Assembly: GCA_051650525.1 (NCBI GenBank)
Contig: JBOFJE010000001.1
Location: 1-64,000 of the forward strand
DNA from: CAMREV01 sp051650525
GTDB taxonomy: Bacteria; Bacillota_I; Bacilli_A; Mycoplasmatales; Mycoplasmoidaceae
DNA length: 64,000 nt
Reading direction: 5' to 3'
The first letter of the stretch is position 1. Every line of letters starts with the position of its first letter. The notes below the pieces were generated by a model, which worked only from the letters and a program-made list of their open reading frames with translations, did no database searches and was not told where the DNA came from. Below are positions 1 through 10,888 of the stretch, piece by piece. The translations under genes and the position numbers were made by a program.

Positions 1-1060
1 CATTTATTGCTTTAGCAACTATTTCAGGACTATCATTTTTATCAAAAATTAAACCATTATAATTATTTATTACTAAGTTGGAAGCATTTGCAAAGGTATT
101 TCTAATTACAATTGGAATTCCACATGACATTGCTTCAATAATACTATATGGACAGCCCCCTTCAACATCAGATGTCATAATAAAAATTGAAGAACTTGAT
201 AATATTTTTATTTTTTCTTGTTCATCAAAAATAGGATCATTTAATATAACATTTTGAAGTAAAAATTTATCGGGGCCACAACCATAAACATTAATAGGAT
301 TATCTAATTTCTTTGAAACTTGATCCATAAAAGATAAATTTTTAATAGAATTATAAAATCTTAAAATGGATATAATTTTACTATTAGAATTGTAATTAAT
401 TTTGGAATCTACATTTTCAACACCATTCAAACAATAAAATATCCTTTGGTTTTTTTGAAACTTAAAATATTTTTCAAAATCTTTTTTATTTTCTTCAGAG
501 CACATAACAATATTTGAATAGAATTTTCTTGACATAAAAATTTTAAATACTTTTTTTAAAATTAATCAAAAGCAATTCATAAAAAATGCTGTTTTTGTTT
601 TTGAATTACTAATTAGTACAAAGGGATTTATATGAGAAATAAAAATGACATTCTTTTTATGTCTCAAACACTTATAATTATTTTCTGTATTGTCAATTAT
701 TAAATCATAATAATTTCTTTTATAATATCTATTAAATATTAATCTTTCTTTTTTATAAACAAAAAATAGTAAGGGAATTTTTTTAATAAATTTAAAAATA
801 TTATATGGTTTAGTAATTATTGGTTCATTCAATAAATTAATATATTTTTTATTTTTTAAAAAATCTAAAGAATAATATATATTAATATCTTTATATTTAC
901 TAATTTGTTGTTCTTTGATTGTTGATAATTGATATTTTGAAATATAAATATCAATTACAAATTTTTCTGAAATCAATAAATCAATTAAATAATTTATGTA
1001 CTTTTCAGCACCACCTATATTTGGAAATAAATTATCAGCAATAATTAATACTTTTTTCAT
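1..1060 (-). CDS. GT4-type glycosyltransferase (C-terminus off the window)
   Basis: Probable cytoplasmic or membrane-associated glycosyltransferase of the GT4 (GT-B fold) family, which moves a sugar from a nucleotide-sugar donor. The N-terminus has the glycine-rich acceptor loop (LFPNIGGAEKY, residues about 11-21). The C-terminal half has the donor-site acidic motif EGGCPYSIIEA followed by GIPIV and NGLIF, as in family members. One in-frame TGA (566-568) is Trp. The ATG at 1060 is the only sensible start. The reading frame runs off the left edge, so the last few dozen residues are missing. It is clearly paralogous to the gene at 2218-3393, sharing the DQVS...VYG.GPDK and FIMTS stretches. Sugar and acceptor cannot be read from sequence; glycolipid or surface polysaccharide synthesis is the usual role in Mollicutes. 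Family assignment is confident, substrate unknown. Confidence 0.88.
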
Positions 1061-1363
1061 AAATAAATTATATCTAAATAATTTAATAATATATATTTAA
1101 GCATCTATTAATTATTAGATAATCTTTAGTGCAAAAAATAACTGATTAAAATCACTCAATTTTTTACAATAATTAAATAAAAAATCCTGAAATTTTCTAA
1201 ATTACTTCAACCATATTTTTTATAATATGATATATACATTAATTTTTTGATTCATCTTCTTTTCTAATTAAAATTAGATATCTGATTAACTGAATAATTA
1301 TCTTAATATTTTATATTTTTATTTATAAAAATATTCCATCTGTATATATTGCACTAATAATTT
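1061..1363. other. Intergenic stretch, no gene seen
   Basis: About 300 bases of nearly pure A/T between the partial glycosyltransferase and the unknown gene at 1364. Stops occur in all frames even with TGA as Trp. I see no tRNA-like structure and no strong hairpin followed by a T-run. It presumably holds the promoter of the glycosyltransferase on the minus strand, but AT content is too high to choose one hexamer pair. Confidence 0.5.
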
Positions 1364-2179
1364 TTATGAACCATTATTAGTATCTTTATTTCAATTGTTT
1401 AAAGTTTCATTTATTTCCATTTTTTTAACTATAATACTTAGTATTTTTACATAAAACATAAAATATTCAAAAATATACATGAAATATACAAAGCCTTCTT
1501 TTTGTTTGTCAAATTTTTTTTTATCTCTGTAATTTCCATGAACATAGTCATTAAAAATATAATTTATTTCATACAAAATAAAATTATAATCATTAAGGTA
1601 AGCATTTATAACTTCAATCATTCACTTTTCATTTAATAAAATTTTCTTAAATTTTTCTTTAAATTCTTTTGTCTCAAAAATAAATAAAAAACGACCAAGT
1701 GTTCTATAATCTAACATTTTTATTTTGAAGTTATTATTTGATTTTGTTTGTTTTTCTAAATAATCAAATAATGTATTTTCATCATTTTCTTGTTTTAGAT
1801 TTTTTAATAATGAATTGTAGAATTCTAATTCTTTTTTTCGTATTTTTTTATCTTTTTTAGAACAATATTTTATTTTCCACTCTTTTTCTTTCTTAATACT
1901 ATTAATTTTTTTCCCAATATCTTCTGATTTATAAAATTTTTTAAAAGGTATAATTCTTTTAAAAATTGTTTCAGATAGTAATCTTAATAACATGAATGAA
2001 CCTCTTTTAGATATCATAGAAATATTAATTGCTTCTTTTAATATTTTCTTTTCATGATTATTTAATACTTCATTACAAAATAATGATTTAAAAACATAAT
2101 CTTGTATATTTATCTTACTGTTTTTCTCAATTTTTTTCAAATTTTTATCTATTTCTTTCAATTTTTCTATATCATTCAT
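1364..2179 (-). CDS. Hypothetical protein between two glycosyltransferases
   Basis: A 271-residue protein I do not recognise firmly. TGA codons at 1622 and 1391 are read as Trp and the true stop is TAA at 1364-1366. It is helical and lysine-rich without a signal peptide or clear membrane segment. A Leu-Leu-Arg-Leu-Leu-Ser-Glu stretch (about residues 64-70), a lysine-rich middle, and a later Asn-Asp-Tyr-Val-His-Gly segment near residue 210 loosely recall the DUF5677 family of helical proteins. That resemblance is from memory and weak. Its position between two paralogous GT4 genes on the same strand suggests it travels with them; whether it acts with them is not shown. A start at ATG 2179 fits. 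Confidence 0.6.
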
Positions 2180-2217
2180 AAATACTCTCTAATCTATTTT
2201 CATATTTTAATAATATA

Positions 2218-3393
2218 TTATTTATTTAAAACCTTAATTATCTTATCCCAACTATCATAGAATTTATCAATAGTAAAATTTTCAAGATAAATCTTGTAAG
2301 AATTATTGTTCATTTCTTTAAGTAACTTTTTATTCTTTAATAATTTTGTAATTTTATTAGCTACTTCAATTGGGGTTGATTTATGATTAAAAATTAAACC
2401 ATTATAATTTTCTTTTACAAGTAATTTAGCATTAGGAAATGTATCTCTGATCACAATAGGAAGCCCAATTGACAATGCTTCAATGATTGAAAATGGCAGT
2501 CCTTCATAATTTGATGTCATAATAAAAACTGCAGCATTAGTTAAAATTTTAATTTTTAATAATTCATCTTTGATAGCATCAAAAATGATTGTGTTTTTAA
2601 ATAATTTTTTGTCAGGACCTTCGCCATATACAGAAATTGGACTGTTTAAATTTTGAGAAACTTGATCCATAAATTTTAAATTTTTTTGCTGATTTTCATA
2701 CCTCAAAATAGATATAATATTTCCACTTGGATTATAATGACTATCAGTGTGATAATCCTTAATAGCACAAAGACAATAAAAAATCTTTTGCTTTTTGGCA
2801 TTAAAATCCCAATGTTTCTTAAATATATCAGCATCATATGAAGAAAACATCACCAAGTTTTTATAATCTTTATAACTTCATAATACTCTAGTAAATTTGA
2901 CAAAAATAATTTTTAATAATTTTAAAATGAAATCTTTTAAACCTTTAAAATTTAAATTCTTATTAACTATGAATGAATGTGGATCTGCATGCAAGACATT
3001 AATAGCTTTTTTTTGATTTCTCAAAATTTTATAGTTAGCAACACTATTGTCAATAATGATGGAATATTTACTGATATTAATCTTATTATCAAAATTTTTT
3101 CGATCAAATAATTGTTCAATTACAGACACAATTGGAGCATGAAATTTAAAAATTCCAACCATTTTTCGCTCAATTCAATTCCCATCTTGCTTATAAAAAA
3201 AACTAACATGAGGATAGCTTAATTGGTGTTGTTTTTTATTTTCTTCACTTTGATAACGGTTAATATAAAGATCAATTTGATAATTTTTACTGCTAAAATA
3301 TTTAATTAAATTATCAACATATTTCTCAACACCACCAATATTTGGAAATAATGATGGAGTAATTATTAAGATATTTTTCATCTTTTGCTCCAT
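2218..3393 (-). CDS. GT4-type glycosyltransferase
   Basis: Complete 391-residue glycosyltransferase of the GT4 family. N-terminal loop LFPNIGGVEKY, central linker, and C-terminal donor-binding part with EGLPFSIIEA, GLPIV and NGLIF. In-frame TGA codons (3175 and 2878) are Trp, so the three apparent pieces are one gene. The reading frame opens at TTG 3393 with an in-frame ATG at 3381, four codons later; either may start the protein. No membrane segment is obvious, so it probably works at the inner face of the membrane on a lipid or polymer acceptor. It is the full-length relative of the partial gene at 1-1060 and shows what that gene should contain downstream. Together with 1364-2179 they form a small accessory-looking cluster. 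Sugar specificity unknown. Confidence 0.9.
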
Positions 3394-3448
3394 AAAATAA
3401 AAAATAATTCAAAATATAATAAAGAATTACATAATGAATAATAAATAT

Positions 3449-4048
3449 CTATTTATTGAAATTACGAGATTTTAAATTTTTAAATCGATTATTGAATAAT
3501 TCTTTACTATCCATATACCCATTGTTATTGGAATGTAAATTATTTGAACTAAATTGGCTGTTTTTTAAAGTTTGTGATTCTCTAATATCAGGAATATTCT
3601 TAAATTCATGACCAGATTTTTTAAACAATAATTTCTTTTTTTCAGAAAGTTGTTTCTCTAAATCTTGGATATCATTTTTTAAAGATAATTCTCTTTCTTG
3701 TTCTTTTTTAATTCTAATAATATTGAAGTAATCATGACTTCAGTCATCAAATTCTTCTTTAGAAACTTCTTTTTCATTTATTTTATAAACTTCAAAAATA
3801 TTTCCATTATCATTAATATAAGTTGCAGACATAGATTCATAATAACCTGATGCATTATTGTTACTATTTAAATCATTATCAAAACTATGAGCACCTTTTA
3901 TTAAATCATTAATCTCAGCTAATTCATGAGATAAATAACTCATTTCTTGGGCAACATTTACATCAGTTAAATCTCTTGTTGTAGATATTTCCTTAATTTT
4001 CTTAATTATATTTTCTTTAGTAATGATTAAGTCTTTTTTATTTTCCAT
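3449..4048 (-). CDS. Hypothetical coiled-coil protein
   Basis: A 199-residue soluble-looking protein of unknown function. One TGA (3740) is Trp; stop is TAG at 3449-3451. The first 50 residues are charged and helical, a low-complexity Asn/Ser patch lies around 60-70, and residues about 115-150 (KKEQERELSLKND...) form a strong heptad-like coiled coil with an Asn-rich tail. No signal peptide, membrane segment or enzyme motif. It sits alone between the glycosyltransferases and nusG with about 200 non-coding bases upstream, including a perfect short palindrome at 4069-4083. I do not recognise a family. Confidence 0.6.
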
Positions 4049-4068
4049 AAGATACCATATATCATCAG

Positions 4069-4083
4069 CTCTAATAATTAGAG
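4069..4083. promoter_or_regulatory. Perfect 7+7 palindrome upstream of 3449-4048
   Basis: CTCTAAT-A-ATTAGAG, a perfect inverted repeat with one central base, 21 bases upstream of the start of the coiled-coil gene. Its size and place would suit an operator for a dimeric repressor or a short leader hairpin. There is no T-run, so it is not a terminator. In DNA this AT-rich, short palindromes arise by chance, hence low confidence. Confidence 0.3.
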
Positions 4084-4251
4084 AGATTTAATTCCTACAA
4101 TATATTATAATATTAAATTAAAAATTTAATAAATAATATAATTTTTATTATTTATAAAATTATTACTACTTAAATTTGCAATTTTTTATTTCATCTAAAT
4201 AAATCCAGATTATTAATCTAATCTATTATAATGATTAAAAATTATTTATTT

Positions 4252-5082
4252 TTATTTGCAAACATCTTTAAAAGGTAATTCAATTAAACTATTATTGCCT
4301 AAAATTTCCACTTCCAAAGTCACTATTTTAGAAAGATTATCAACTTTTTTAACAATCCCAGTTGAACCAATTAAAACACCATTAATTATTATTAATTCAT
4401 TACCAACTTGATAATTTTCATCAACTACTTTTTCTTCTAAATCATCTTTTTCTTTTATAATTTCTTCATTCCCATTTAAACTAATTTGCTTTTTAACATT
4501 ATTTATTTGACTCTGAGAAACAGATGCCTTTGAATTAAAATATTCCACATCTATAACTTCTTTTTGAAGATTAGAATCAGTATTAATAATATTTATTTCT
4601 TCTTCAATTACTTTATTTTTTGATACTCTAATAATTTTATCTTTAATATTATTTTCATTAAAAATATCAATTAATTCATCTTCTGAAATTGGAATTGGTC
4701 TTGCCCCTTTTCCAGAAGAGCCAACAAAACCTGTAATTCCTGCAGTATTACGAATCATATATCAAATTTCTTGAGTCATAATCATATTAATAAATAAATA
4801 ACCTGGAAAACGATATACTTCTTTACTAATTATTTTATCATAACCATTTGGTGTTGTTTCTCACCTGATATTTTTTGAGTTTCTCATTGATTTTGGTGGG
4901 GGGTTAGAAGTATCATTATATTCTTCTATTCTAATTTCTCTATGTTTGATAATTTTCATCTCAACAACTTCTTTTTCAAACTTATAAGCTCTAATTTTTT
5001 CTTGAAGTGCTTCTTTAATTTTTTCTTCGCTTCCAATAATTGTTGTAGCTATATATCATCGTTCTTTTTTAATGTTTTCCAT
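4252..5082 (-). CDS. nusG: Transcription termination/antitermination factor NusG
   Basis: NusG, which binds RNA polymerase and links it to Rho or the ribosome. The N-terminal NGN domain includes the typical segment FPGYLFINM and RNTAGITGFVG. The C-terminal KOW domain (about residues 220-276) has GNELIIINGVLIGSTGIV. At 276 residues it is longer than the usual ~180 because of two insertions: one in the NGN domain and an acidic, low-complexity spacer of about 75 residues between NGN and KOW. Such expanded NusG is common in Mollicutes. TGA codons encode Trp at R-W-Y and R-W-E. ATG 5082 starts 26 bases after the end of secE; secE-nusG is the standard bacterial order. Confidence 0.95.
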
Positions 5083-5108
5083 TAGTTTTCCCTTATTTAA
5101 TTTTCTTT

Positions 5109-5507
5109 TTATTTTGTAATATTTACTTTATCAGTAATAATTCAAGCAATTCCTGTCATCATTGCAGCAAGAATTAAGGAGATAATAATAACAGTAATGA
5201 AATTATTGAACATTTCCTTTTTAGTTGGTCATGTAACTCTTCAAAATTCTTTTCCTACTCCATAAAATAATCTCTTTAATTTATTTTTATTTTCAGGATC
5301 CTTTTGCTTAATTTTTTTAAGTTTAGTTTCTTGAGCAACAAATTCAGCTTTTTCTTTTCTCTTTTTTGCTCTCTTATATTCTTTAAATTTTTTCTTCTTA
5401 TCTTTTTCTGATTGAGTATATTTATCATATTCACTTTTAAAATTTTTAGAATCTAAGGAATTCTTCTTTTCTTTATTTAAAGTATTTTTGCTATCAAAAG
5501 TATTCAT
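5109..5507 (-). CDS. secE: Preprotein translocase subunit SecE
   Basis: SecE, the small essential membrane subunit that clamps the SecYE channel. The conserved core is at the C-terminus: VGKEF-W-RVTWPTKKE, the amphipathic helix hallmark, followed by one membrane helix (about residues 108-128). The 132-residue length includes an about 85-residue highly charged Lys/Glu N-terminal extension, typical of Mollicute SecE but absent from the minimal protein. The Trp before RVTWP is encoded by TGA, which is why the core is easily missed. It lies 2 bases after rpmG and before nusG, the conserved rpmG-secE-nusG order. Confidence 0.95.
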
Positions 5508-5509
5508 TG

Positions 5510-5656
5510 TTATCTACTTTCCTTATGAATTTTTTGAATTTTACATGTTGAACAATATTTATTTAATGAGAGTCTTTTATTACTATTTTCAGTTTTTGAG
5601 GTTTTATAGTTTCTTGAAAGACAGTCTTCACAAATTAAAGTAATTATTTTTGACAT
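5510..5656 (-). CDS. rpmG: Ribosomal protein bL33
   Basis: A 48-residue L33 of the 50S subunit. It carries two CxxC pairs (Cys-Glu-Asp-Cys near residue 9 and Cys-Ser-Thr-Cys near residue 35), so it is the zinc-binding type, and a central RNYKTSKT segment as in the family. An ATG at 5656 follows an AGGAG-type ribosome site. It heads the rpmG-secE-nusG unit. Confidence 0.93.
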   Translation of the reverse strand: MSKIITLICEDCLSRNYKTSKTENSNKRLSLNKYCSTCKIQKIHKESR

Positions 5657-5749
5657 GAAAATTACTCCTAAATAATATAAAAAGATGTGATTAAGTCACA
5701 TCTCTATATATTAAATATACCATAAAAAAGATAATTTAATTTTAATAAA

Positions 5750-6286
5750 TTATTTAGATAAACATTTATTTATTTCAGCTAAGCTAATTTGTCCTTCTCT
5801 AATTATTTTTTTTTTATCTACATTATAAATTGTTGAAGGAAGACTATTATTATCACTTGAGCCTTTTACTACAATCAATCTTTTATATTTACTTAAAGAT
5901 TGATAGGCATCTAATGTGCTTCGACAAGGTTCTTGTCCAGAAATATTAGCACTTGAACTATACAAGGGGCCAGTATGCTCTAATAAATCAAGTATAAAAG
6001 GATCATTTGGACATCGATAACCTTTTCCATTATAAATAAGTGTCAATTTTCCAGGTCAAAAGCACTTAGCTAATTTTATTAAATCTTTTGAAGGGTTTTT
6101 AATGAAAAAAACATTGCTAATAAACAAAATAATTTTTTTTGTTAGCCTTCTTTTTTTTACTTTATAGATATCTGATTTATGCATTGATAAAACACCATTT
6201 ACAGTATCAGTTGGACAAATTAAAACTTTTCTATTTTTTAGTTCAAATGAAATAAATTTTGTATCATTATTATTATATAACACCAT
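5750..6286 (-). CDS. tsaC: Threonylcarbamoyl-AMP synthase (TsaC/Sua5 family)
   Basis: Makes threonylcarbamoyl-AMP from Thr, bicarbonate and ATP for t6A modification of ANN-decoding tRNAs. The YrdC fold is visible as ICPTDTVNGV, the basic K-K-R-R-L-T-K-K segment where the family has KxR...KP, FWPGKLTL (Trp by TGA at 6056) and SSSANISG. 178 residues, a short TsaC without the extra Sua5 domain. ATG 6286 has AGGA six bases upstream; a GTG one codon earlier (6289) is less likely. It overlaps the end of prmC by 14 bases. tsaB and tsaD are also in this window, at 31133 and 41421. Confidence 0.9.
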
Positions 6287-7121
6287 CACTATTCCTAATT
6301 TCTAAATACCTTCAAAGATTATTTTGATCTTTACCAAATTTAAAATTTTTAATTGATAGTTCTTTTAATATTTTTAGTAATTTTGTTCTTTGTTTAAAAC
6401 CAATTTCTAAAATAATAATACCATTAACATTTAGAATATTATGAAGATTATTAAATAATAAATTGTAAAAATGATAACCATTTTCTGGGGCAAATAGGGA
6501 TTCAAATGGATCATAATTTAATGAAGATGGATCAATATCTGAATCATTGATAGCAATATATGGTGGATTACAAGTAATTAAATCAAATTTAATTTTATTT
6601 TGTGAAATAAAATCAACTACAGATTTATTTTGGTAATCAATAATTAAATTGTTTATCTTTGCATTTTCATTAGACAAAGCAATAGCATCTGGATTAATAT
6701 CAATTCCAATAGCATTATTAATTAGCAATCCTTTTTTAAATAAAATGCTAATAACTCCACTACCAGAGCATAGGTCTAAATAATTTTCAATAAAAAGATT
6801 TCCGTTATTTTTAATTCATTCTTGACACCAATAAATGGTTTCTTCTCGAGGGCAAAAAACCTTATTATTAATATGAATTTTTAAATTTAAAACATTTATA
6901 AACCCAATAATTCTTTCAATTGGCTTGTGATTTAAAATCAGTTGATTGACTAAATCTTCTAATTTATTATAATCAAAATCAATTTTTCTCATCAAATTAG
7001 AATTAAGATTATCGCTATTTTTAATTTTTTTAGAAAGAAAAAAAATCAATTGATATAAATCATAATTTACAATAGTTGGATACTTAATTTTAATATTGCA
7101 AATAAGTTTATTTATTGTCAT
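6273..7121 (-). CDS. prmC: Peptide chain release factor N5-glutamine methyltransferase
   Basis: PrmC (HemK) methylates the Gln of the GGQ motif of release factors with S-adenosylmethionine. The Rossmann methyltransferase motif DLCSGSGVISI and the catalytic CNPPY motif are intact. About 282 residues. Two TGA codons (near 6816 and at 6312) are Trp, and the true stop is TAA at 6273-6275, inside tsaC. ATG 7121 is preferred over the TTG one codon upstream. It overlaps the end of prfA by 14 bases, so enzyme and substrate RF1 are translated from one message. metK at 44133 would supply the methyl donor. Confidence 0.92.
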
Positions 7122-8199
7122 CAATATTTAACTCAGCCATTTTTCTAGCTTGTTCATCTACAGTCAAAGCCTGAATAAAATCATCAAAATTGCCTTGCAT
7201 TACCTGATCTAATTTATTAATTGATAAACCAACTCTATGATCTGTAACTCGGTTTTGGGGATAATTATATGTCCTAATTTTTTCAGATCTATCACCTCTA
7301 CCAACTTGATTCTTTCTTTCTAATGAACTTGAATCCTGTTGTTTTTTAATATAATATTCATAAATTTTAGATTTCAGTAATCGCATTGCATTATCACGAT
7401 TACTATGCTGTGATTTTCCTTCTTGACAAGCAACTACAATTCCTGTTGGTATATGAGTGATTCTAACAGCAGATTGTGTTTTATTAACATGTTGTCCGCC
7501 AGCACCTGATGCACAATATCGATCTTCTCTAATTTCGCTCTTATTTATTTCAACCTCAATATCTTCGATTTCTGGCATGATAGCAACAGTAATAGTTGAT
7601 GTATGAACCCTTCCCTTAGCTTCTGTTGCAGGAACTCTTTGAACCCTATGAACTCCTGATTCATATTTCATTTTAGAATATGCATCTTCTCCTGAAATAA
7701 TAAAGGATATAAATGATATCCCATGAGTATCATTTATTATTTCAATATTTTCTGTTTTCCAATTGTGACTTTGTGCATATCTAATGTATGCTTGGTATAA
7801 ATCACTTACAAAGATAGATGCTTCATCCCCACCTGCTGCAGGGCGCATTTCAACAATAATATTTCTATTTTCATTGTCATCTTTAGGAAGTAAAAGAATT
7901 TTAATCTTTTCTTCAATCATACTTACTTTTTCATTTGCTTCTTCAAAATCTAATTTTATTAATTCTTTCATTTCAAGATTAGTTTCTTCTTTGAATCTAG
8001 TTTCATAATTATCAATGGAATTAACTATTTGTGAATAAGTATTAAAGTATTCAATAATTGGTAAATTAGCTTTTAATACTTGATTAATTACTTTAATTCT
8101 TTTAAAATCATCTGTTATTGATTCTAATTCGTTTCTTAAGTTAATGGTTTTTTGATAAATAGATTTAGCAGCAATAAATAGTTTTTTGTTATAAGACAT
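7108..8199 (-). CDS. prfA: Peptide chain release factor 1
   Basis: RF1 recognises UAA and UAG and triggers peptide release. 363 residues. The stop-codon reading tripeptide P-A-T lies in HRVQRVPATEAKGR, and the catalytic GGQ in GAGGQHVNKTQS. It contains no TGA codon. In a code 4 organism UGA is sense, so RF2 is dispensable and this should be the only class I release factor; I see no RF2 here, but the window is partial. Directly followed by prmC. Confidence 0.97.
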   Translation of the reverse strand: MSYNKKLFIAAKSIYQKTINLRNELESITDDFKRIKVINQVLKANLPIIEYFNTYSQIVNSIDNYETRFKEETNLEMKELIKLDFEEANEKVSMIEEKIKILLLPKDDNENRNIIVEMRPAAGGDEASIFVSDLYQAYIRYAQSHNWKTENIEIINDTHGISFISFIISGEDAYSKMKYESGVHRVQRVPATEAKGRVHTSTITVAIMPEIEDIEVEINKSEIREDRYCASGAGGQHVNKTQSAVRITHIPTGIVVACQEGKSQHSNRDNAMRLLKSKIYEYYIKKQQDSSSLERKNQVGRGDRSEKIRTYNYPQNRVTDHRVGLSINKLDQVMQGNFDDFIQALTVDEQARKMAELNIDDNK

Positions 8200-8228
8200 T
8201 TTAAATAATTAATAATATATAAGAAATT

Positions 8229-8468
8229 TTATTTATTATTTTTAGCCTTTGCTAAAGATTTACCAACATTAAATTTATTCATAAATTTTTCAGCTCTACC
8301 TTTAGATTGCTGAGCACCTGTTTTATTTAAATAAAATGGATGACAGTTGCTACAAACATCAATTGAAAAATTTTCAGAATTAATTGTTGAAATTAATTGA
8401 ATCGTTTTCCCACAAGATACACAATTAAAATTAACTAACTGTGACTTAAGATCATTCTCTTTTTTCAT
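8229..8468 (-). CDS. rpmE: Ribosomal protein bL31
   Basis: 79-residue L31 of the 50S subunit. Two CxxC pairs (VSCGK-type near residue 16-19 and Cys-Ser-Asn-Cys-His-Pro-Phe near 38) place it with the zinc-binding C+ form, and the FYLNKTGAQQSKGRAEKF segment matches the family. ATG 8468, stop TAA at 8229. It stands between dnaI and prfA, 29 bases before prfA. Confidence 0.95.
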   Translation of the reverse strand: MKKENDLKSQLVNFNCVSCGKTIQLISTINSENFSIDVCSNCHPFYLNKTGAQQSKGRAEKFMNKFNVGKSLAKAKNNK

Positions 8469-8560
8469 AAATTTCTCTTTCCTAAAAATAAAATATTTAT
8501 AATTTTAATAATTATATTATAAAAGTTGCTTTTAAATCCATTTATAATTAATAATATCTA

Positions 8561-9457
8561 TTAATAACGTCTATTTTTGCCTTCTAATAGAAAATTCTTA
8601 TTATTAACAAGTCCTCTGATTCTATTCATTAATCTTTTAGCAATTGCTGGATCCTTTGAATTATATCTTTTAGAAAATAATTTTTCCAAATCATCTAATG
8701 AATAATTGGAATTAAAATAAGTAATTTTAGATGATGTTAATCTTAAATTAAGAATATTCATTAAATTTTCTGAAAAAAATCATTCTGAAACTGGTTCTGC
8801 TCCAATATCATCTATCAACAATACATCACAAGTTATTAGTATATTAATCAAATTATTTACTATCTGTTTTTTTGAATCGTCATTATCAAAAGAATTTTTT
8901 ATTTTTGAAATTAGATCTGATAGTGTAATAAAAACAGTTGATTTACCTTTATTTAAATAGTAATTACCGATGGCAAAAGTAAAATATGTTTTCCCAACTC
9001 CAAAATCGCCAAAAATATAAAAACCATGATTTTTCACATCACTTGTCACATTTCTTTTAAATTCATCAAATAATTTATGAAGACTTAAATTATTACTATC
9101 TTTAAAATATTTACTATTAAATTTTACTTTTGATATATCAGCAGATAAATATGTATTGTAAAGAAATTTTTTTTTTATATAAGGACAAGATATTGCACAA
9201 ATTTCTAAAATATTATCCCTGTTTCTATGAAATTTTAAGTGAAATTTATTATTTGTTTCGCAAAATTCTGAGTTTTTTTTGCATTTTTCTTTAATAACCA
9301 ATCCTTCCTCTAAAAGAATTGCATAATTACTAATTTCTTCATTTGTTAAATTTAAATCTTCATATAATTTGCTACTTTTAATTTTTTGGCAAAAAGTTAA
9401 GAACTCATCTTCTTTTTTAACAATATTGGTATATTTATTAAAATCCTCTTTATTCAT
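8561..9457 (-). CDS. dnaI: Helicase loader DnaI
   Basis: AAA+ ATPase that loads the replicative helicase at oriC with DnaB. 298 residues. An N-terminal region carries cysteines and histidines (NSEFCETN and EICAISCPYI) that may bind zinc as in Bacillus DnaI. The AAA+ core has Walker A GDFGVGKTY (about residue 150) and Walker B LLIDDIGAE. TGA (8780) is Trp, directly after the Walker B region. The gene follows dnaB by 8 bases, the same order as in Bacillus. Confidence 0.92.
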
Positions 9458-9465
9458 TGTTTTTC

Positions 9466-10629
9466 CTAATCAAAATTAAAATTAAATGAACTAATTTCAT
9501 TAAAACAATCATTATTGCTTGAAATATTTTTAGATTTATTATTGGATAAAGAAACTAAATATTGATATGCCTTGCTCAATGTTTTACATCCCAAATTAGA
9601 AATAGTTTGTAATGTTTTTTCAATGTATTTTAAATTAATTTTGCCATGGGTTTTATAAATAGAATAATCAATAACCATATTTATAACATCATTACCAATT
9701 TTAAGCTGTTCTCTTGTTCTAATAATTAAATCAAGTTCATTTTTACTTAATATATTTCTTTTTAAAGAAGACAAGTACCTTTCAGATTTATTATTCATAT
9801 AATCAAGAAAAACTGCAGAAATCATAAAATTATCAATTTCTTTATTAAAAATATCACTATCACGGTTTAAAAATACAAAATCATGATTCTCTTTATTATT
9901 AAGTTTAAAAACCTCATTATCTAAAAGTGAAATCAATAAATTTTTTTCAAGATAAAATTCTAAAAATTCATTTTCTTGTAAGGCATCCAAACAAATATTT
10001 TGAATAGCATCAAAGGATAATCTAAAATTCTTAAAATAATTTTCAATAATATTTTTTGAATCAACATCTAAAATTCAAATTTTTTTAGTATATTTGTGAA
10101 CATTGTCATAAAGTAATGAAAAATTAAAATTAAAATTATCAAACTTATCATTATTAAAAATATCATTAAAATTAGAAGATATATTCTTATCTTTTGCTGG
10201 ATTATTTCGATCAGAAAAATAAAAACTAATTTCTTCAATTTTACTTAGTTCATATTTTTGAGATAATAAATTATAGTAACACTTATTCGAAATGAATTCC
10301 TTAAACTCTAGAGGATTTAATAATTTAAAGTATAAAACATTTTCATATTCATCATAAAATGTCTCTAATAACGAAATAGCTTCTAATTTTTTTCTTTCCT
10401 GATCAAATTCTTCTTTTGATATTGCTAAATAAGAACAAAGCTCAAAAATATTTTCATTTTTTTTAATAATTCGATTGATATGATTATATTTTGCTAAAAA
10501 TTTATATATTTCAGACGAAACTGGACCTATTATCGGTCTGTATAAATAATTAATAAGCATAAATGATGGACTAAAACTACAATGATTTAATACATTGAAA
10601 AATAAAGTTTTATTTTTAATATCTTTCAT
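9466..10629 (-). CDS. dnaB: Replication initiation protein DnaB (DnaB/DnaD family)
   Basis: Firmicute-type DnaB, a helicase co-loader (not the helicase). 387 residues. The N-terminal winged-helix part shows SFSPSFMLINYLYRPIIGP..., typical of the family, and the C-terminal DnaB/DnaD domain ends with a helical YIEKTL...A..YL pattern before a disordered Asn/Ser tail. One TGA (10075) is Trp; stop is TAG. An ATG at 10629 is preceded by GGAG about 5 bases upstream. It is the first gene of a dnaB-dnaI-rpmE-prfA-prmC-tsaC run on the minus strand, with short gaps and overlaps suggesting a shared transcript. Confidence 0.88.
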
Positions 10630-10803
10630 TTTAACTCCAAAATAATGACTATTACCAAATAAATATTTGAAAAATTATTTGATATTTTAGAGCTTAACAA
10701 GAATCTATTTCTTATATTAAAAGTTAAGCATATATAGAGTTTAATTAAAAGTTTACTGAGCAAATAAAAAATAAAATGAAAATGTATTAATTAAAATTTT
10801 TAT

Positions 10804-10832
10804 TTTACTGTTTCCAACAATTTACCTATAAT
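10804..10832 (+). promoter_or_regulatory. Promoter-like sequence pointing into the 10860 hairpin
   Basis: TTTACT (10804-10809), 17 bases, then a perfect TATAAT (10827-10832) on the plus strand. There is no plus-strand gene downstream for many kilobases; a transcript would start near 10839 and immediately contain the 10860-10888 hairpin. Either chance in AT-rich DNA or the promoter of a small RNA. Confidence 0.3.
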
Positions 10833-10859
10833 AAAATACTATATAAATAGCAAAAAAAT

Positions 10860-10888
10860 AAGTTACCAACAGTATTTGTTGGTAACTT
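10860..10888 (-). terminator. Rho-independent terminator of pncA
   Basis: A perfect 11-base-pair stem (AAGTTACCAAC / GTTGGTAACTT) with a 7-base loop. Read on the minus strand it is followed at once by ATTTTTTTG, the U-run of an intrinsic terminator. It lies 120 bases downstream of the pncA stop. Confidence 0.8.

Noticed and set aside
1364..2179. Abortive-infection or HEPN toxin between the glycosyltransferases
   Set aside because: No R-x4-6-H motif and no antitoxin-like partner; resemblance to DUF5677 is too weak to name a defence system.
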